Assembly: GCF_900090285.1 (NCBI RefSeq)
Contig: NZ_LT607754.1
Location: 3,312,001-3,376,000, forward strand
DNA: 64,000 nucleotides
DNA from: Micromonospora inositola
Lineage (GTDB): Bacteria > Actinomycetota > Actinomycetes > Mycobacteriales > Micromonosporaceae
Direction: 5' to 3'
A program made the position numbers and the translations under genes. How positions within the stretch are numbered: position 1 is the first letter of the stretch; every line of letters begins with the position of its first letter. The notes beneath the pieces were generated by a model. It saw only the letters and a list, made by a program, of their open reading frames with translations, was not told where the DNA came from and did no database searches. Positions 28,827-37,529 of the stretch are shown one piece after another.

Positions 28827-28894
28827 GTCACGCTTACCGACGCGGCTGGCTGGGTACCAATCCGGACAGCAGCCAATCGCGGAGGTGAACCCAC

Positions 28895-29080
28895 ATGATT
28901 CAGAAGCGGATTGCCCAGTGGGCGGTCATGGCGGTCGCCGTGCCGCTGGCGGCGGCCGGCGCCCGGCGGCTCAGCCACACCCTGGAGGCCCGGCGTGGGC
29001 CCACCGGGGTGAGCCGAGTGCTCGCCAAGGGCGCCGACATGCTGCGGCCGCAGAAGGCCAAGCGTCGTCGGTTCTTCTGA
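28895..29080 (+). CDS. Small conserved basic membrane protein
   Basis: The 61-residue product starts behind an ideal GGAGGTGA site (28881-28888). It has one hydrophobic stretch (WAVMAVAVPLAAAGARRL) and a very basic C-terminus (LRPQKAKRRRFF), suggesting a membrane-tethered protein with a cytoplasmic basic tail. No family is recognised. Its own terminator follows, so it is a deliberate single-gene unit. Confidence 0.75.
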   Translation: MIQKRIAQWAVMAVAVPLAAAGARRLSHTLEARRGPTGVSRVLAKGADMLRPQKAKRRRFF

Positions 29081-29107
29081 CGTCGACGGTCGGCGCCGCC
29101 GACCCGG

Positions 29108-29149
29108 GAACGCCCCGCATCCGGCTTTCGGGCCGGCGGCGGGGCGTTC
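29108..29149 (+). terminator. Terminator after the 61-residue gene
   Basis: The outer stem AACGCCCCGC/GCGGGGCGTT (29109-29118 with 29139-29148) contains an inner CCGGC/GCCGG stem. It lies 28 nt after the stop. Confidence 0.75.
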
Positions 29150-29207
29150 GGCGCATACGATCGGCGCAGGGGCGCGCCGCCCGGACGCGCCCGCCACGGG
29201 GGTGGGA

Positions 29208-29429
29208 ATGCGGGATCTCCGGTACAAGATGATCATGGCGTTGAACGCGGCCGACCTTGGCAGTCCGATCTGCGAGCAGGTCGCCGAGATCTGCGCGGAG
29301 ATCGCCGAGCAGCACTGCGCCGAGTTCGGTCACACGCCCAGCGTGGCCTCCGGTGAGATCGCCGAGCTGGCCACCGGCGAGCCGGCGCTGACCTGGGCGC
29401 CCACCGAGACCGGGCAGCGTGCCTGGTGA
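29208..29429 (+). CDS. Small conserved hypothetical protein
   Basis: The 73-residue soluble product (MRDLRYKMIMALNAADLG...) is Glu- and Ala-rich with two cysteines (PICEQVAEICAEIAEQHC has three in helical spacing), and no membrane segment. ATG 29208 is chosen; GTG 29202 is in frame. Its stop overlaps the pirin gene start (GTGA), implying co-translation. No known family is recognised. Confidence 0.7.
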   Translation: MRDLRYKMIMALNAADLGSPICEQVAEICAEIAEQHCAEFGHTPSVASGEIAELATGEPALTWAPTETGQRAW

Positions 29430-30193
29430 CCGCGGTCGTACCCACGCCCGCCGTGGACGTCCGGCGGGCCGAAGACCGGTTCGCCACCCGGCTGCACTGG
29501 CTCGACTCGAAACACTCGTTCTCGTTCTCCCGGCACTACGACCCGGCGAACACCCACCACGGCCTGCTGCTGGTCAACAACGACGACGTGGTGCACCCGG
29601 GCACCGGCTTCGAGACCCACCCCCACCAGGACATGGAGATCGTGACCTGGGTGCTGCGGGGTTCGCTGGTGCACCAGGACTCCACCGGCCACTCCGGCGT
29701 CATCTACCCCGGCCTGGCCCAGCGGATGAGCGCGGGCACCGGCATCCTGCACTCGGAGAAGAACGACGCCTGGCGGCTGGCTGGCACCACCCCGCACACC
29801 GACCCCGTGCACTTCGTGCAGATGTGGGTCCTCCCGGACACCGAGGGGGTCGACCCCGGCTACGAGCAGCTGGAGATCGGCGACGAGCTGCTCCGTGGCG
29901 GCCTCGTCCCGGTCGCCTCCGGCATGGACCGGTACGACGGCGCGTCCGCGATCCGGATCCGCAACCGGTACGCCACCCTGCACGCCGCCCGACTCGCCCC
30001 CGGCGACGAGGTGACCCTCCCGGACGCGCCGTTCCTGCACCTCTACGTGCCGGTCGGCGCCGTCACGCTGGAGGGCGCCGGCCGGCTCGGCGAGGGCGAC
30101 GCCGCCCGGATCATCATGACCGGTGGGCAACGGGTGGCCGCCACCGAGCCGGCGGAGATCCTGGTCTGGGAGATGCACGCCACCCTCGCCTGA
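29426..30193 (+). CDS. Pirin family protein (cupin)
   Basis: The 255-residue bicupin protein has the pirin metal ligands His65 and His67 (THPHQDME), His109 and Glu111 (ILHSE). The N-terminal RLHWLDSKHSFSFSRHYDP motif and the QMWVLP segment are also typical. Bacterial pirins include quercetin dioxygenases and regulators of central metabolism; the role here is open. It is coupled to the upstream small gene by GTGA and ends only 3 nt from the convergent gnd stop, with no terminator between them. Confidence 0.92.
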   Translation: MTAVVPTPAVDVRRAEDRFATRLHWLDSKHSFSFSRHYDPANTHHGLLLVNNDDVVHPGTGFETHPHQDMEIVTWVLRGSLVHQDSTGHSGVIYPGLAQRMSAGTGILHSEKNDAWRLAGTTPHTDPVHFVQMWVLPDTEGVDPGYEQLEIGDELLRGGLVPVASGMDRYDGASAIRIRNRYATLHAARLAPGDEVTLPDAPFLHLYVPVGAVTLEGAGRLGEGDAARIIMTGGQRVAATEPAEILVWEMHATLA

Positions 30194-30196
30194 TGG

Positions 30197-31639
30197 TCAG
30201 GCCTCCACTTCGGAGCGGTCGCCGGCCCAGCGGGTGTGGAAGGAGCCCTCGCGGTCCACCCGGTGGTAGGTGTGCGCGCCGAAGTTGTCCCGCAGCCCCT
30301 GGATCAGCGCCGCCGGCAGCCGCTCGGCGCGCAGCGCGTCGAAGTAGGCCAGCGACGACGAGAACGCCGGGGTCGGCACGCCCGCCCGGGCCGCGTCGGC
30401 CACCACCCGCCGCCAGCTCGGCACCCCGGCGCCGACCCGGTCGGCGAACCACGGGGCCACCAGCAGCGTCGACAGCTCCGGCTCGGCGTCGTACGCCTCC
30501 CGGATCCGGTCCAGGAAGCGGGCCCGGATGATGCAGCCGCCCCGCCAGATGGTGGCGGTGCCGCCCAGGTCGATGTCCCAGTCGTACTCCCGGCTGCCGG
30601 CCCGGATGTGGTCGAAGCCCTGCGCGTACGCGACGATCTTGCTGGCCAGCAGCGCGCGCCGCACGTCCTCGACGAACGTCTCCCGGTCCTCGACCTGCCA
30701 CTTCTCGCCCGCGTCGGCGAAGGCGCGGCGGGCGGCCTCGCGCTGGTCGGCGTGGCCGGAGAGCGACCGGGCGAAGGTCGCCTCGGCGATGCCGGTGATC
30801 GGGATGCCGAGGTCGAGAGCGCTCTGCACGGTCCACCTGCCGGTGCCCTTCTGCTCGGCCTGGTCGAGCACCACGTCGACGAACGGCTGGCCGGTCGCGG
30901 CGTCGGTGTGCGCCAGCACGTCGGCGGTGATCTCGATGAGGAACGACTCCAACTCGCCGCCGTTCCACTCCCGGAAGATCTCCGCGATCTCCGCCGGGCT
31001 CGCCGACAGCCCGGCCCGTAACAGGTCGTACGCCTCGGCGATGAGCTGCATGTCGGCGTACTCGATGCCGTTGTGGACCATCTTCACGAAGTGGCCGGCG
31101 CCGTCCGGGCCGATGTGCCGGCAGCACGGGGTGCCGTCGACCTGCGCGGCGATCTTCTCAAACATCGGGCCGAGCTTCTGATAGGACTCCGCCGAGCCGC
31201 CGGGCATGATGCTCGGACCGCGCAGCGCCCCCTCCTCACCGCCGGAGACACCGGTGCCGACGAAGTGCAACCCGTGCCCGCGCAGCGCCTCCTCCCGGCG
31301 GCGGGTGTCGGCGAAGTGCGCGTTGCCGCAGTCGACGACGATGTCCCCCTCCTCGAGCAGGGGAACCAGCTCGTCGATCACCGCGTCGGTGGGCGCGCCC
31401 GCCTTGACCATCGCGATGACCGCCCGGGGGCGTTCGAGCGAGGCGACGAAGTCGGCGAGGGACTCGGACGGCACGAAGGCGCCCTCGTCGCCGTGCTCGG
31501 CGACCAGGCTGCGGGTGCGCTCCGGCGAGCGGTTGTGCAACGCCACGGTGAAGCCGTTGCGGGCCAGGTTCCGGGCCAGGTTGCGGCCCATCACCGCCAG
31601 ACCGGTCACGCCGATCTGCGCCGTCGCCTGCTGTGCCAT
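30197..31639 (-). CDS. gndA: 6-phosphogluconate dehydrogenase, decarboxylating
   Basis: This enzyme converts 6-phosphogluconate to ribulose 5-phosphate, making NADPH in the pentose phosphate pathway. The 480-residue product has the Rossmann start IGVTGLAVMGRNLARN, VDCGNAHF, GTGVSGGEEGALRGPSIMPGG, the catalytic Lys/His segment KMVHNGIEYADMQLIAE, and the C-terminal NFGAHTYHRVDREGSFHTRW. The NRSPERT after strand 2 fits NADP use. I chose ATG 31639, with AGGTGG 8 nt upstream; GTG 31651 is in frame. This is the long (NADP) form. Confidence 0.96.
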   Translation of the reverse strand: MAQQATAQIGVTGLAVMGRNLARNLARNGFTVALHNRSPERTRSLVAEHGDEGAFVPSESLADFVASLERPRAVIAMVKAGAPTDAVIDELVPLLEEGDIVVDCGNAHFADTRRREEALRGHGLHFVGTGVSGGEEGALRGPSIMPGGSAESYQKLGPMFEKIAAQVDGTPCCRHIGPDGAGHFVKMVHNGIEYADMQLIAEAYDLLRAGLSASPAEIAEIFREWNGGELESFLIEITADVLAHTDAATGQPFVDVVLDQAEQKGTGRWTVQSALDLGIPITGIAEATFARSLSGHADQREAARRAFADAGEKWQVEDRETFVEDVRRALLASKIVAYAQGFDHIRAGSREYDWDIDLGGTATIWRGGCIIRARFLDRIREAYDAEPELSTLLVAPWFADRVGAGVPSWRRVVADAARAGVPTPAFSSSLAYFDALRAERLPAALIQGLRDNFGAHTYHRVDREGSFHTRWAGDRSEVEA

Positions 31640-31747
31640 CCGTACCGCCACCTCTCGTCGGACTGCCCGTTCTGCGACCGTATCGCGGTCGGCGGCGGCC
31701 CGGGCCGGCTCATCGACGGCCGGTGAGCGGGCGGTGGCGGTCGGTCC

Positions 31748-32044
31748 TCAGCCCTCGGCGAGGCGGGCCTCGACGTGGGCGACCTTCGCGTGCATCGCGT
31801 CGGTGACCCCGGGCCGGATGTCCGCCTTGAGCACCAGGCTGACCCGGGGCGCCTGGGCGGCGACCGTGTCGACCGCCCGCTTCACCACCGCCATCACGTC
31901 GTCCCACTCACCCTCCACCGTGGTGAACATGGCGTCGGTCCGATTCGGCAGCCCGGACTCCCGGACCACCCGGACGGCGTCGGCGACCAGATCACCGACG
32001 GACTCACCCACGCCGAGCGGGGTGATCGAGAACGCGATCAGCAT
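31748..32044 (-). CDS. MTH1187/YkoF-type thiamine-binding family protein
   Basis: The 98-residue ferredoxin-like protein belongs to the MTH1187/DUF77 (thiamine-binding) family: it begins [32 protein letters not shown] and has [18 protein letters not shown] and the C-terminal [12 protein letters not shown]. Members bind thiamine or related molecules. It lies on the same strand as, and about 700 nt downstream of, the riboswitch-controlled ECF thiamine transporter, separated by one gene on the other strand. This resembles the ykoF-ykoEDC grouping of Bacillus. Confidence 0.85.
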   Translation of the reverse strand: MLIAFSITPLGVGESVGDLVADAVRVVRESGLPNRTDAMFTTVEGEWDDVMAVVKRAVDTVAAQAPRVSLVLKADIRPGVTDAMHAKVAHVEARLAEG

Positions 32045-32279
32045 GCCGCCGATCGTGCCAGTAATTCGGCTGCGGGTCGCCCGGACCGTCGGTTAGCCTG
32101 CCGGTATGCGTAACTGACGCCATCTTTCGCAAGCTGGCCCGCCGCCGTCGCCGCGGGCCGCTGCTCCGGGGCGTCCGCATTCCACCCGCCGTCGTCGCGG
32201 CGCCTTCCGTGGTCGGGCCCACCGGGGCAGCCCGTTCCCGCTCGCCGCGCCACCGGCGCCCGCAGTCAGGAGGCAGCGT

Positions 32280-32528
32280 ATGCCCGCCAAACGCAATCCG
32301 AAGAAGTCCCGCAAGCCGTCCGCCGGGCCAGCCCTGATGGACGTGGCCCTGCCCGACGTCGACATCCCTGCGGTGACGCCGGACGCGCCGGTCACCCTGC
32401 CGGCGTCGACGCAGGCGGAGACCCCGCCACCGCCGAAGGCCGGCCCGCCGCCCGGTCGGGACGCCCGGTTCGCCGGGCGCAGCCAGCGCGCCGGCCAGAC
32501 CCGCCGGTACGCCTTCCGCCGCAGCTGA
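32280..32528 (+). CDS. Small basic Pro-rich hypothetical protein
   Basis: The 82-residue product starts at ATG 32280 behind a clear AGGAGG site. It has a Lys/Arg-rich start (MPAKRNPKKSRKPSAG), a valine/proline middle and a basic end (SQRAGQTRRYAFRRS); it looks intrinsically disordered and could bind nucleic acid, but no family is recognised. The frame is open upstream to codon 4 of a mini-ORF at 32106, discussed as a separate finding. Confidence 0.65.
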   Translation: MPAKRNPKKSRKPSAGPALMDVALPDVDIPAVTPDAPVTLPASTQAETPPPPKAGPPPGRDARFAGRSQRAGQTRRYAFRRS

Positions 32529-32730
32529 CCCGCTGGGCGACCGTCCCGCCCTGCCGTTGTCCAGCCGGGCTGGGACTGGGCCGGTCCCGGCATGGGCTGC
32601 CGCCGCCCGAGGTCTTGCCGCTACCACCGTCGCCCGCCGGCGCCGAAGGCCGGACGACCGCGGCAGGCGGTGACCAGCCCGCGCGGAAGCCGACGGGGAC
32701 GAGCAGATGAGCGACCTGGACCGGACCGGA

Positions 32731-33531
32731 TCAGCCGAGCAGCGGGCGGAAGGTGCCGAGGACGATGCTGACCGCCAGCGCCGCGCCGGCCAGCACCGCC
32801 GCCCCGACCACCAGCAGCCCGTCGGCGGTGGTGAAGCGCTGCCGCCGGGCGACCGTACGCGGGATGCCGGCGTCGAAGCCGCGGGCGTCCATCGCCACCG
32901 CCAGCCGGGTGCCGCGCCGGATCGCCCCGACCAGCAGCGCGAACGCGGTCGAGACGAAGAGCCGCAGCTTGGCCAGCGGGTTGCGGCCGGCGTCCACGCC
33001 CCGGGCCCGGCGGGCCATGCTGATCATCTGCCACTCCTGGCCGAGCAGCGGCACCAGCCGGAACGCGGCCAGCGCGCCGATGGCGAACCGGGCCGGCGCC
33101 TTCGCGTTCTGGATCAGCGCGTCGGCCAGGTCGGTCGGGTCGGTGGTGGCGAAGACGATCACCCCGGGCAGCGCCACGGCGAGCAGCCGGAGCACCAGGC
33201 CGAGCGCGGTGACCAGCACCCCGGAGGTGACCAGGATCGGGCCGGCGTCGACCAGCACCCGGCCGGACCGGTCGGCGGCGAAGAGCACCAGGGTGAGCAG
33301 GATCCCGGCGGCACTGGCCAGCAGCGGCCAGGCCCGGCGGGCCAGCACCCGGTAGCGGATGCCGAAGAGCGGCAGCACGGCCAGCTCGACGACGATGGCC
33401 AGCGCCGGGGCCACCGGGTCGAGGGTGGCGATCAGGGCGAACGAGAAGACCAGCGCGGCGGCCAGCTTCGCCACCGGGTTCCGCCGGGCCAGCGGCGCGC
33501 CAGGCGCGGCGACCGGCTCGATGGTGATCAC
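32731..33531 (-). CDS. ECF transporter transmembrane component EcfT (YkoC-like)
   Basis: The 266-residue EcfT/CbiQ-family protein couples the substrate-binding S component to ATP hydrolysis. It has five or so membrane segments, the characteristic coupling motif MARRARGVDAG and the second Ala-Arg-Gly motif AMDARGFDAG. It starts at GTG 33531, overlapping the stop of the ATPase gene (GTGA). It is the third gene of the operon controlled by the TPP riboswitch at 35720-35802. Confidence 0.92.
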   Translation of the reverse strand: MITIEPVAAPGAPLARRNPVAKLAAALVFSFALIATLDPVAPALAIVVELAVLPLFGIRYRVLARRAWPLLASAAGILLTLVLFAADRSGRVLVDAGPILVTSGVLVTALGLVLRLLAVALPGVIVFATTDPTDLADALIQNAKAPARFAIGALAAFRLVPLLGQEWQMISMARRARGVDAGRNPLAKLRLFVSTAFALLVGAIRRGTRLAVAMDARGFDAGIPRTVARRQRFTTADGLLVVGAAVLAGAALAVSIVLGTFRPLLG

Positions 33532-34943
33532 CGGTGCTCCAGGGTGACGGTCCGGTCGGCGAGGGCCGCGACGAAGTCCGGGTCGTGGGTGACGGTGACG
33601 ACGCCGTGCCCGGCGTCGCGCAGCTCGGCGAAGAGGTCGACCAGTTCCCGCCAGGTCCGCCGGTCCTGGCCGAAGGTGGGTTCGTCGCAGATCAGCAGGC
33701 GGGGCGCGGTGGCCAGGGCGGTCGCCACGCTCAGCCGCCGCGCCTCGCCGCCGGAGAGGGTGTACGGGTTCGCGCCGGCCAGCTTCGCCAGCCGGAGCCG
33801 TTCCAGCAGCGCGTCCACGGTGGTCTTCACCGTCGCCTCCGACCGGCCGGTCCGGCGCGGACCGAGCGCCAGCTCGTCGAAGACGGTACCGGTGACGAAC
33901 TGGTGCTCCGGGTCCTGAAAGACCGAGCCGATCCGCCCGGCCAGGGCGGGCGCGCGCCAGCGGTGCGGGGGAGTACCTGCGTCCCGGCCGGCCAGCGCGG
34001 CGGTGGCGGTGGCCGTACCGGTGCCGGGGCGGAGCAGGCCGCCGAGGAGCAGGGCCAGGGTGGACTTCCCGGCGCCGTTGGGACCGAGCACGGCGAGCGC
34101 CTCGCCGGCGCGTACGGACAGCTCGGTGGGGGCCAGCCGGGGCGGCAGGCCGAGCCGGTCGGCGGTGATCAGCGGCTCCCCGGCCGGCGCGGTCGCGTGC
34201 CGGGGCGGCACGACCCGGCCCGGCACCCAGACCCCGTCGGCGGCGAGCGCGTCGCCGTGCGCGGCGAAGACCGCGGCCGGCGGTCCGTCGGCCCGGACCC
34301 CGCCGCCGGGTTCGAGGACGACCACCCGGTCGACCAGCGGCAGCGCCTCGGCGACCCGGTGCTCGACCAGGATCAGGGTGGTGTCGGCGTCGAGGGCGTC
34401 CGCGACGGCCCGCCGGACCAGGGTCGCGCCGGCCGGGTCGAGGTTAGCGGTCGGCTCGTCGAGCAGCAGCAGCGTCGGCCGCAGGGCCAGCGCCCCGGCC
34501 AGGGCGAGCCGCTGCTGCTCGCCGCCGGAGAGCGCGGCGGTGGGCCGGTCCCGGTGGTACGGGAAGCCGACCCGGCGCAGCGCCTCGTCCACCCGGGGCC
34601 AGATCTCGTCGGCGGGTACGCCCCGGTTCTCCAGCCCGAACGCGACGTCGTCGCCGCAGCGGGCCATCACCAGCTGGGTCTCCGGGTCCTGGAAGACGAT
34701 GCCGACCCGTTCCCGGGCCTTGCGCGGGTCGAGCCCGTCGACCTCGACGGTGCCCTCCTGCTCACCGGAGTCCTCCGGCAGCAGCCCGGCCAGCGCGGCC
34801 AGCAGGGTGCTCTTCCCGGCCCCGGACGGCCCGAGCAGCAGCACCCGCTCGCCGGCCTCGACGCGCAGGTCCACGCCCCGCACCGCCCAGCGCTTCCGCC
34901 CGGCATGTCGCCACCCGAACCCGCGCAGCTCCACCCCGCTCAC
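33528..34943 (-). CDS. ECF transporter fused double ATPase (YkoD-like)
   Basis: The 471-residue protein carries two complete ABC ATPase domains in one chain, equivalent to EcfA plus EcfA'. Domain 1: Walker A GPSGAGKST (38-46), Q-loop VFQDPETQLV, signature LSGGEQQR, Walker B LLLLDEPTA, H-loop. Domain 2: Walker A GPNGAGKST (about 290), VFQDPEHQFV, signature LSGGEARR, LLICDEPTF. The start is GTG 34943 with GGGAGGAGGTGGG upstream; a longer start crosses the palindromic repeat at 34964-35024 and is unlikely. Confidence 0.93.
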   Translation of the reverse strand: MSGVELRGFGWRHAGRKRWAVRGVDLRVEAGERVLLLGPSGAGKSTLLAALAGLLPEDSGEQEGTVEVDGLDPRKARERVGIVFQDPETQLVMARCGDDVAFGLENRGVPADEIWPRVDEALRRVGFPYHRDRPTAALSGGEQQRLALAGALALRPTLLLLDEPTANLDPAGATLVRRAVADALDADTTLILVEHRVAEALPLVDRVVVLEPGGGVRADGPPAAVFAAHGDALAADGVWVPGRVVPPRHATAPAGEPLITADRLGLPPRLAPTELSVRAGEALAVLGPNGAGKSTLALLLGGLLRPGTGTATATAALAGRDAGTPPHRWRAPALAGRIGSVFQDPEHQFVTGTVFDELALGPRRTGRSEATVKTTVDALLERLRLAKLAGANPYTLSGGEARRLSVATALATAPRLLICDEPTFGQDRRTWRELVDLFAELRDAGHGVVTVTHDPDFVAALADRTVTLEHR

Positions 34944-34963
34944 CGTCCCACCTCCTCCCGTCC

Positions 34964-35024
34964 GTTGACCATGAAGTTGTTGTCGCGACACGCCGCGCCG
35001 GAGGACAACAACTTCATGATCAAC
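34964..35024. repeat. REP-like inverted repeat within the ECF operon
   Basis: Two 21-nt arms, 34964-34984 and 35004-35024, match at 20 of 21 positions and flank a 19-nt loop. The arms are AT-richer (about 40 % GC) than the surroundings. The element lies between the S-component gene and the ATPase gene, so it is transcribed as a hairpin. It resembles a dispersed repetitive extragenic palindrome; only one copy is in this window. Confidence 0.7.
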
Positions 35025-35048
35025 GCAGGTCCGGGTGCGGGGTGGCGG

Positions 35049-35630
35049 TCAGACGGCGGCGCGTTCGCGGCCGGCGGGGAAGCGGTCGAGGACGCCGGTG
35101 CCGGCCAGGGCGCGGGTGAGGGCGACGCTGCCGAGGCCGGCCACGACCAGGGAGCTGACCGCCGTGATCAGGATGTACGGGAGGCGGAAGCTGCCCCACG
35201 CGGTGCCCGGGTACCAGATGAAGACGTCGTAGATCGAGGCGGCGAGCCCGGCGAGCGTGGCCGCCAGCAGCGCCACCGGCAGCCGGTAGTTGCGGTACCC
35301 GAAGACCGCGAAGGCGAGTTCCGCCGCCGCCGCCTCCAGTGGGCCCTGCACGACCAGCGTCCAGCCCCAGCTGCTGCCGAGCGCCACGGAGACCAGGGCG
35401 GCGAAGGTGAGCGTGTAGAACGCGGCGCCCGGCTTGCGGATGATCAGCGCGCCCAGCACGGCCGGCACCAGCCAGACGCCGTACAGGACGGCCCGGCCGG
35501 GCAGCGGGATGGCGTCCGCCGGCCCGTTCCACAGCAGGCCCCAGGCCCAGAAGATGACGCCGAAAGCCACCCCGAGCACCGAGGCGATGACGATGTCGAT
35601 GGTGCGCCACCGGTTGGCGGTGTTGTCCAT
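35049..35630 (-). CDS. ECF transporter S component, YkoE family
   Basis: The 193-residue integral membrane protein matches the YkoE family of substrate-specificity subunits for thiamine or its pyrimidine precursor. It has about five membrane helices, a conserved FWAWGLLWNG, SSWGWTLVVQGPLEAAAAEL and SIYDVFIWYPG. ATG 35630 follows a GGAGCAACC-like site. It is the first gene of the ykoE-ykoD-ykoC-type operon and is preceded by a TPP riboswitch, which fixes the substrate class by inference. Confidence 0.92.
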   Translation of the reverse strand: MDNTANRWRTIDIVIASVLGVAFGVIFWAWGLLWNGPADAIPLPGRAVLYGVWLVPAVLGALIIRKPGAAFYTLTFAALVSVALGSSWGWTLVVQGPLEAAAAELAFAVFGYRNYRLPVALLAATLAGLAASIYDVFIWYPGTAWGSFRLPYILITAVSSLVVAGLGSVALTRALAGTGVLDRFPAGRERAAV

Positions 35631-35719
35631 GGTTGCTCCCAGTCCAGTGAAACGAACCAGGAGAAGACGCACGCCGCGCCCGGTGTCACCGGACGGCGGC
35701 GCGGCTGGAGGTCGACCGA

Positions 35720-35802
<83 letters not shown>

Positions 35803-35882
35803 GGATGTGAAGTTGTCTCGGCAGACGCTAGCACCACTTGGGCCCCCGACCCAGCAGGGCGGTCGTGGGCCCGCCCGCTGGG

Positions 35883-35888
35883 TAGGGT
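35883..35888 (+). promoter_or_regulatory. Leaderless -10 hexamer of the alpha/beta hydrolase gene
   Basis: TAGGGT ends 7 nt before the ATG at 35896. Confidence 0.45.
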
Positions 35889-35895
35889 GACGATC

Positions 35896-36720
35896 ATGCG
35901 GGTCGAGGCGCGAGGTCTGACGTTCGAGGTACGCACCGGCGGTCCCGAGGACGGCGTGCCCGTCCTGCTGCTGCACGGCTTCCCGCAGCACGGCGGCGAG
36001 TGGGACGACGTGGTGCCCGCGCTGCACGCCGCCGGGCTGCGGACGTACGCGCTGGACCAGCGAGGCTACGCGCCGGGCGCGCGGCCGGCGGCGGTCGAGG
36101 CGTACCGGATCCCGGAGCTGGTGGCCGACGCGGCCGGCGTGCTCGAGGGGCTCGGGGTGGAGTCCGCGCACGTGGTTGGGCACGACTGGGGGTCGATCGT
36201 GGCGTGGGGCCTTGCCGCGGCCCACCCGGAACGGGTGCGCACCCTGACCGCGGTCTCGGTGCCGCACCCGGCCGCGATGGGGCACGCGCTCGCCACCGAC
36301 CCGCGGCAGAAGGCCCGGTCGTCCTACATCGCGCTGTTCCGCAAGCCGGGCATGGCCGCGAAGGTGCTGCTCGCCCTCAACGCCGCCGCGCTGCGCAAGT
36401 TGCTCGGCGGGGTGGGCGACGCGGCGCGGGTCGCCCGCTACGCCGACCCGATGCGCGAGCCGGGCGCGCTGACCGCCGCGCTGAACTGGTACCGGGCGAT
36501 GTCGGGGACCGACATGAAGGCCGTCGGCCCGGTGAGCGTGCCGACCACCTTCGTCTGGAGTGACCGGGACATCGCGATCGGCCGGACCGCCGCCGAGGAC
36601 TGCGCGACCCACGTCACCGGCGACTTCCGCTTCGTCACACTCTCCGGCGTCACCCACTGGATCCCCGACGAGGCGCCCGGCCCGCTGGCCGAGGCGATCC
36701 TCGCCCGGGCCGCCACGTGA
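35896..36720 (+). CDS. Alpha/beta hydrolase (epoxide-hydrolase-like)
   Basis: The 274-residue protein has the oxyanion HGFPQ (27-31), nucleophile elbow GHDWGS with Asp97, and the terminal catalytic His in GVTHWIPDEAP. An Asp nucleophile in GHDWG favours epoxide hydrolase or haloalkane-dehalogenase-like chemistry over esterase. ATG 35896 is supported by TAGGGT 7 nt before; GTG 35887 is in frame. Its stop overlaps the AAC(3)-type gene start. Confidence 0.88.
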   Translation: MRVEARGLTFEVRTGGPEDGVPVLLLHGFPQHGGEWDDVVPALHAAGLRTYALDQRGYAPGARPAAVEAYRIPELVADAAGVLEGLGVESAHVVGHDWGSIVAWGLAAAHPERVRTLTAVSVPHPAAMGHALATDPRQKARSSYIALFRKPGMAAKVLLALNAAALRKLLGGVGDAARVARYADPMREPGALTAALNWYRAMSGTDMKAVGPVSVPTTFVWSDRDIAIGRTAAEDCATHVTGDFRFVTLSGVTHWIPDEAPGPLAEAILARAAT

Positions 36721-37529
36721 TCGCGACGCCCGCGCCGGCCCGTCCGCACACCCGCGCGTCGCTCGCCGCGCAGTTCCGCGACCTCGGCGTACGCCCCGGC
36801 GGTGTCCTCCTGGTGCACGCGGCGCTGCGCCCGCTCGGTTTCGTCTGCGGCGGCCCGCAGGCCGTGGTGCCGGCCCTGCGCGACGTGCTGGGGCCGGACG
36901 GGACCCTCGTCGTGCCCACCCACACGCCGGAGAACAGCGACCCGGCGGGCTGGAACAACCCGCCCGTGCCGGCGGACTGGTGGCCGGTGATCCGGGCGGA
37001 GCTGCCCGGCTTCGACCCGGCGCTGACGCCGAGCCGGTTCATGGGCACGCTCGCGGAGCAGGTGCGTACCTGGCCCGGCGCGGTGCGCGGCGACCACCCG
37101 CAGGTTTCCTTCGCCGCGCTCGGCCCGGCCGCCGGGCGGATCGTGGCCGACCACGCCCTGGCCGACATGCTGGGCGAGGGCTCCCCGCTGGCCCGGCTCC
37201 ACGACCTCGACGCCGACGTGCTGCTGCTCGGCGTCGACCACGGCTCGAACACCTCGCTGCACCTGGCCGAGTACCGGCAGCCGGCGCCGCCCCGGCAGCG
37301 CTGCGGCGCCGCCGTGCGCACTGGCGACGGCGGCCGGGAGTGGGTGTGGTGGGACGACATCCTGCTGGACGAGGGCGACTTCGCCCGGCTCGGCGACGAC
37401 TTCGAGGCCACCGGCGCGGTCCGGGTGGGCGTGGTCGGCGACGGGACGGGCCGGTTGATGAGGCAGCGGGCGGCGGTCGACTTCGCGGTGGAGTGGCTGG
37501 CCCGGAACCGACGGACGGAGGAAGCATGA
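36717..37529 (+). CDS. AAC(3)-family aminoglycoside N-acetyltransferase-like protein
   Basis: The 270-residue product shows the AAC(3)/YokD fold: LLVHAALRPLGFVCGG (acetyl-CoA region), TLVVPTHTPENSDPAGWNNPPVP, FMGTLAEQVRTWPGAVRGDHP and LLLGVDHGSNTSLHLAEY with the catalytic His/Asp. These enzymes acetylate the 3-amino group of 2-deoxystreptamine drugs, but many chromosomal homologues have other amine substrates. It overlaps the hydrolase (GTGA) and the SIS gene (ATGA). Resistance is possible but not shown by sequence alone. Confidence 0.88.
   Translation: MIATPAPARPHTRASLAAQFRDLGVRPGGVLLVHAALRPLGFVCGGPQAVVPALRDVLGPDGTLVVPTHTPENSDPAGWNNPPVPADWWPVIRAELPGFDPALTPSRFMGTLAEQVRTWPGAVRGDHPQVSFAALGPAAGRIVADHALADMLGEGSPLARLHDLDADVLLLGVDHGSNTSLHLAEYRQPAPPRQRCGAAVRTGDGGREWVWWDDILLDEGDFARLGDDFEATGAVRVGVVGDGTGRLMRQRAAVDFAVEWLARNRRTEEA

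Noticed and set aside
29426..31639. Possible terminator between pirin and gnd
   Set aside because: The two stops are only 3 nt apart and no stem-loop exists, so the genes probably produce overlapping antisense 3' ends.
36717..37529. Calling the AAC(3) homologue a drug-resistance gene
   Set aside because: The fold is clear but many chromosomal members have other amine substrates, and the linkage to a SIS protein points elsewhere. Kept as family-level call.
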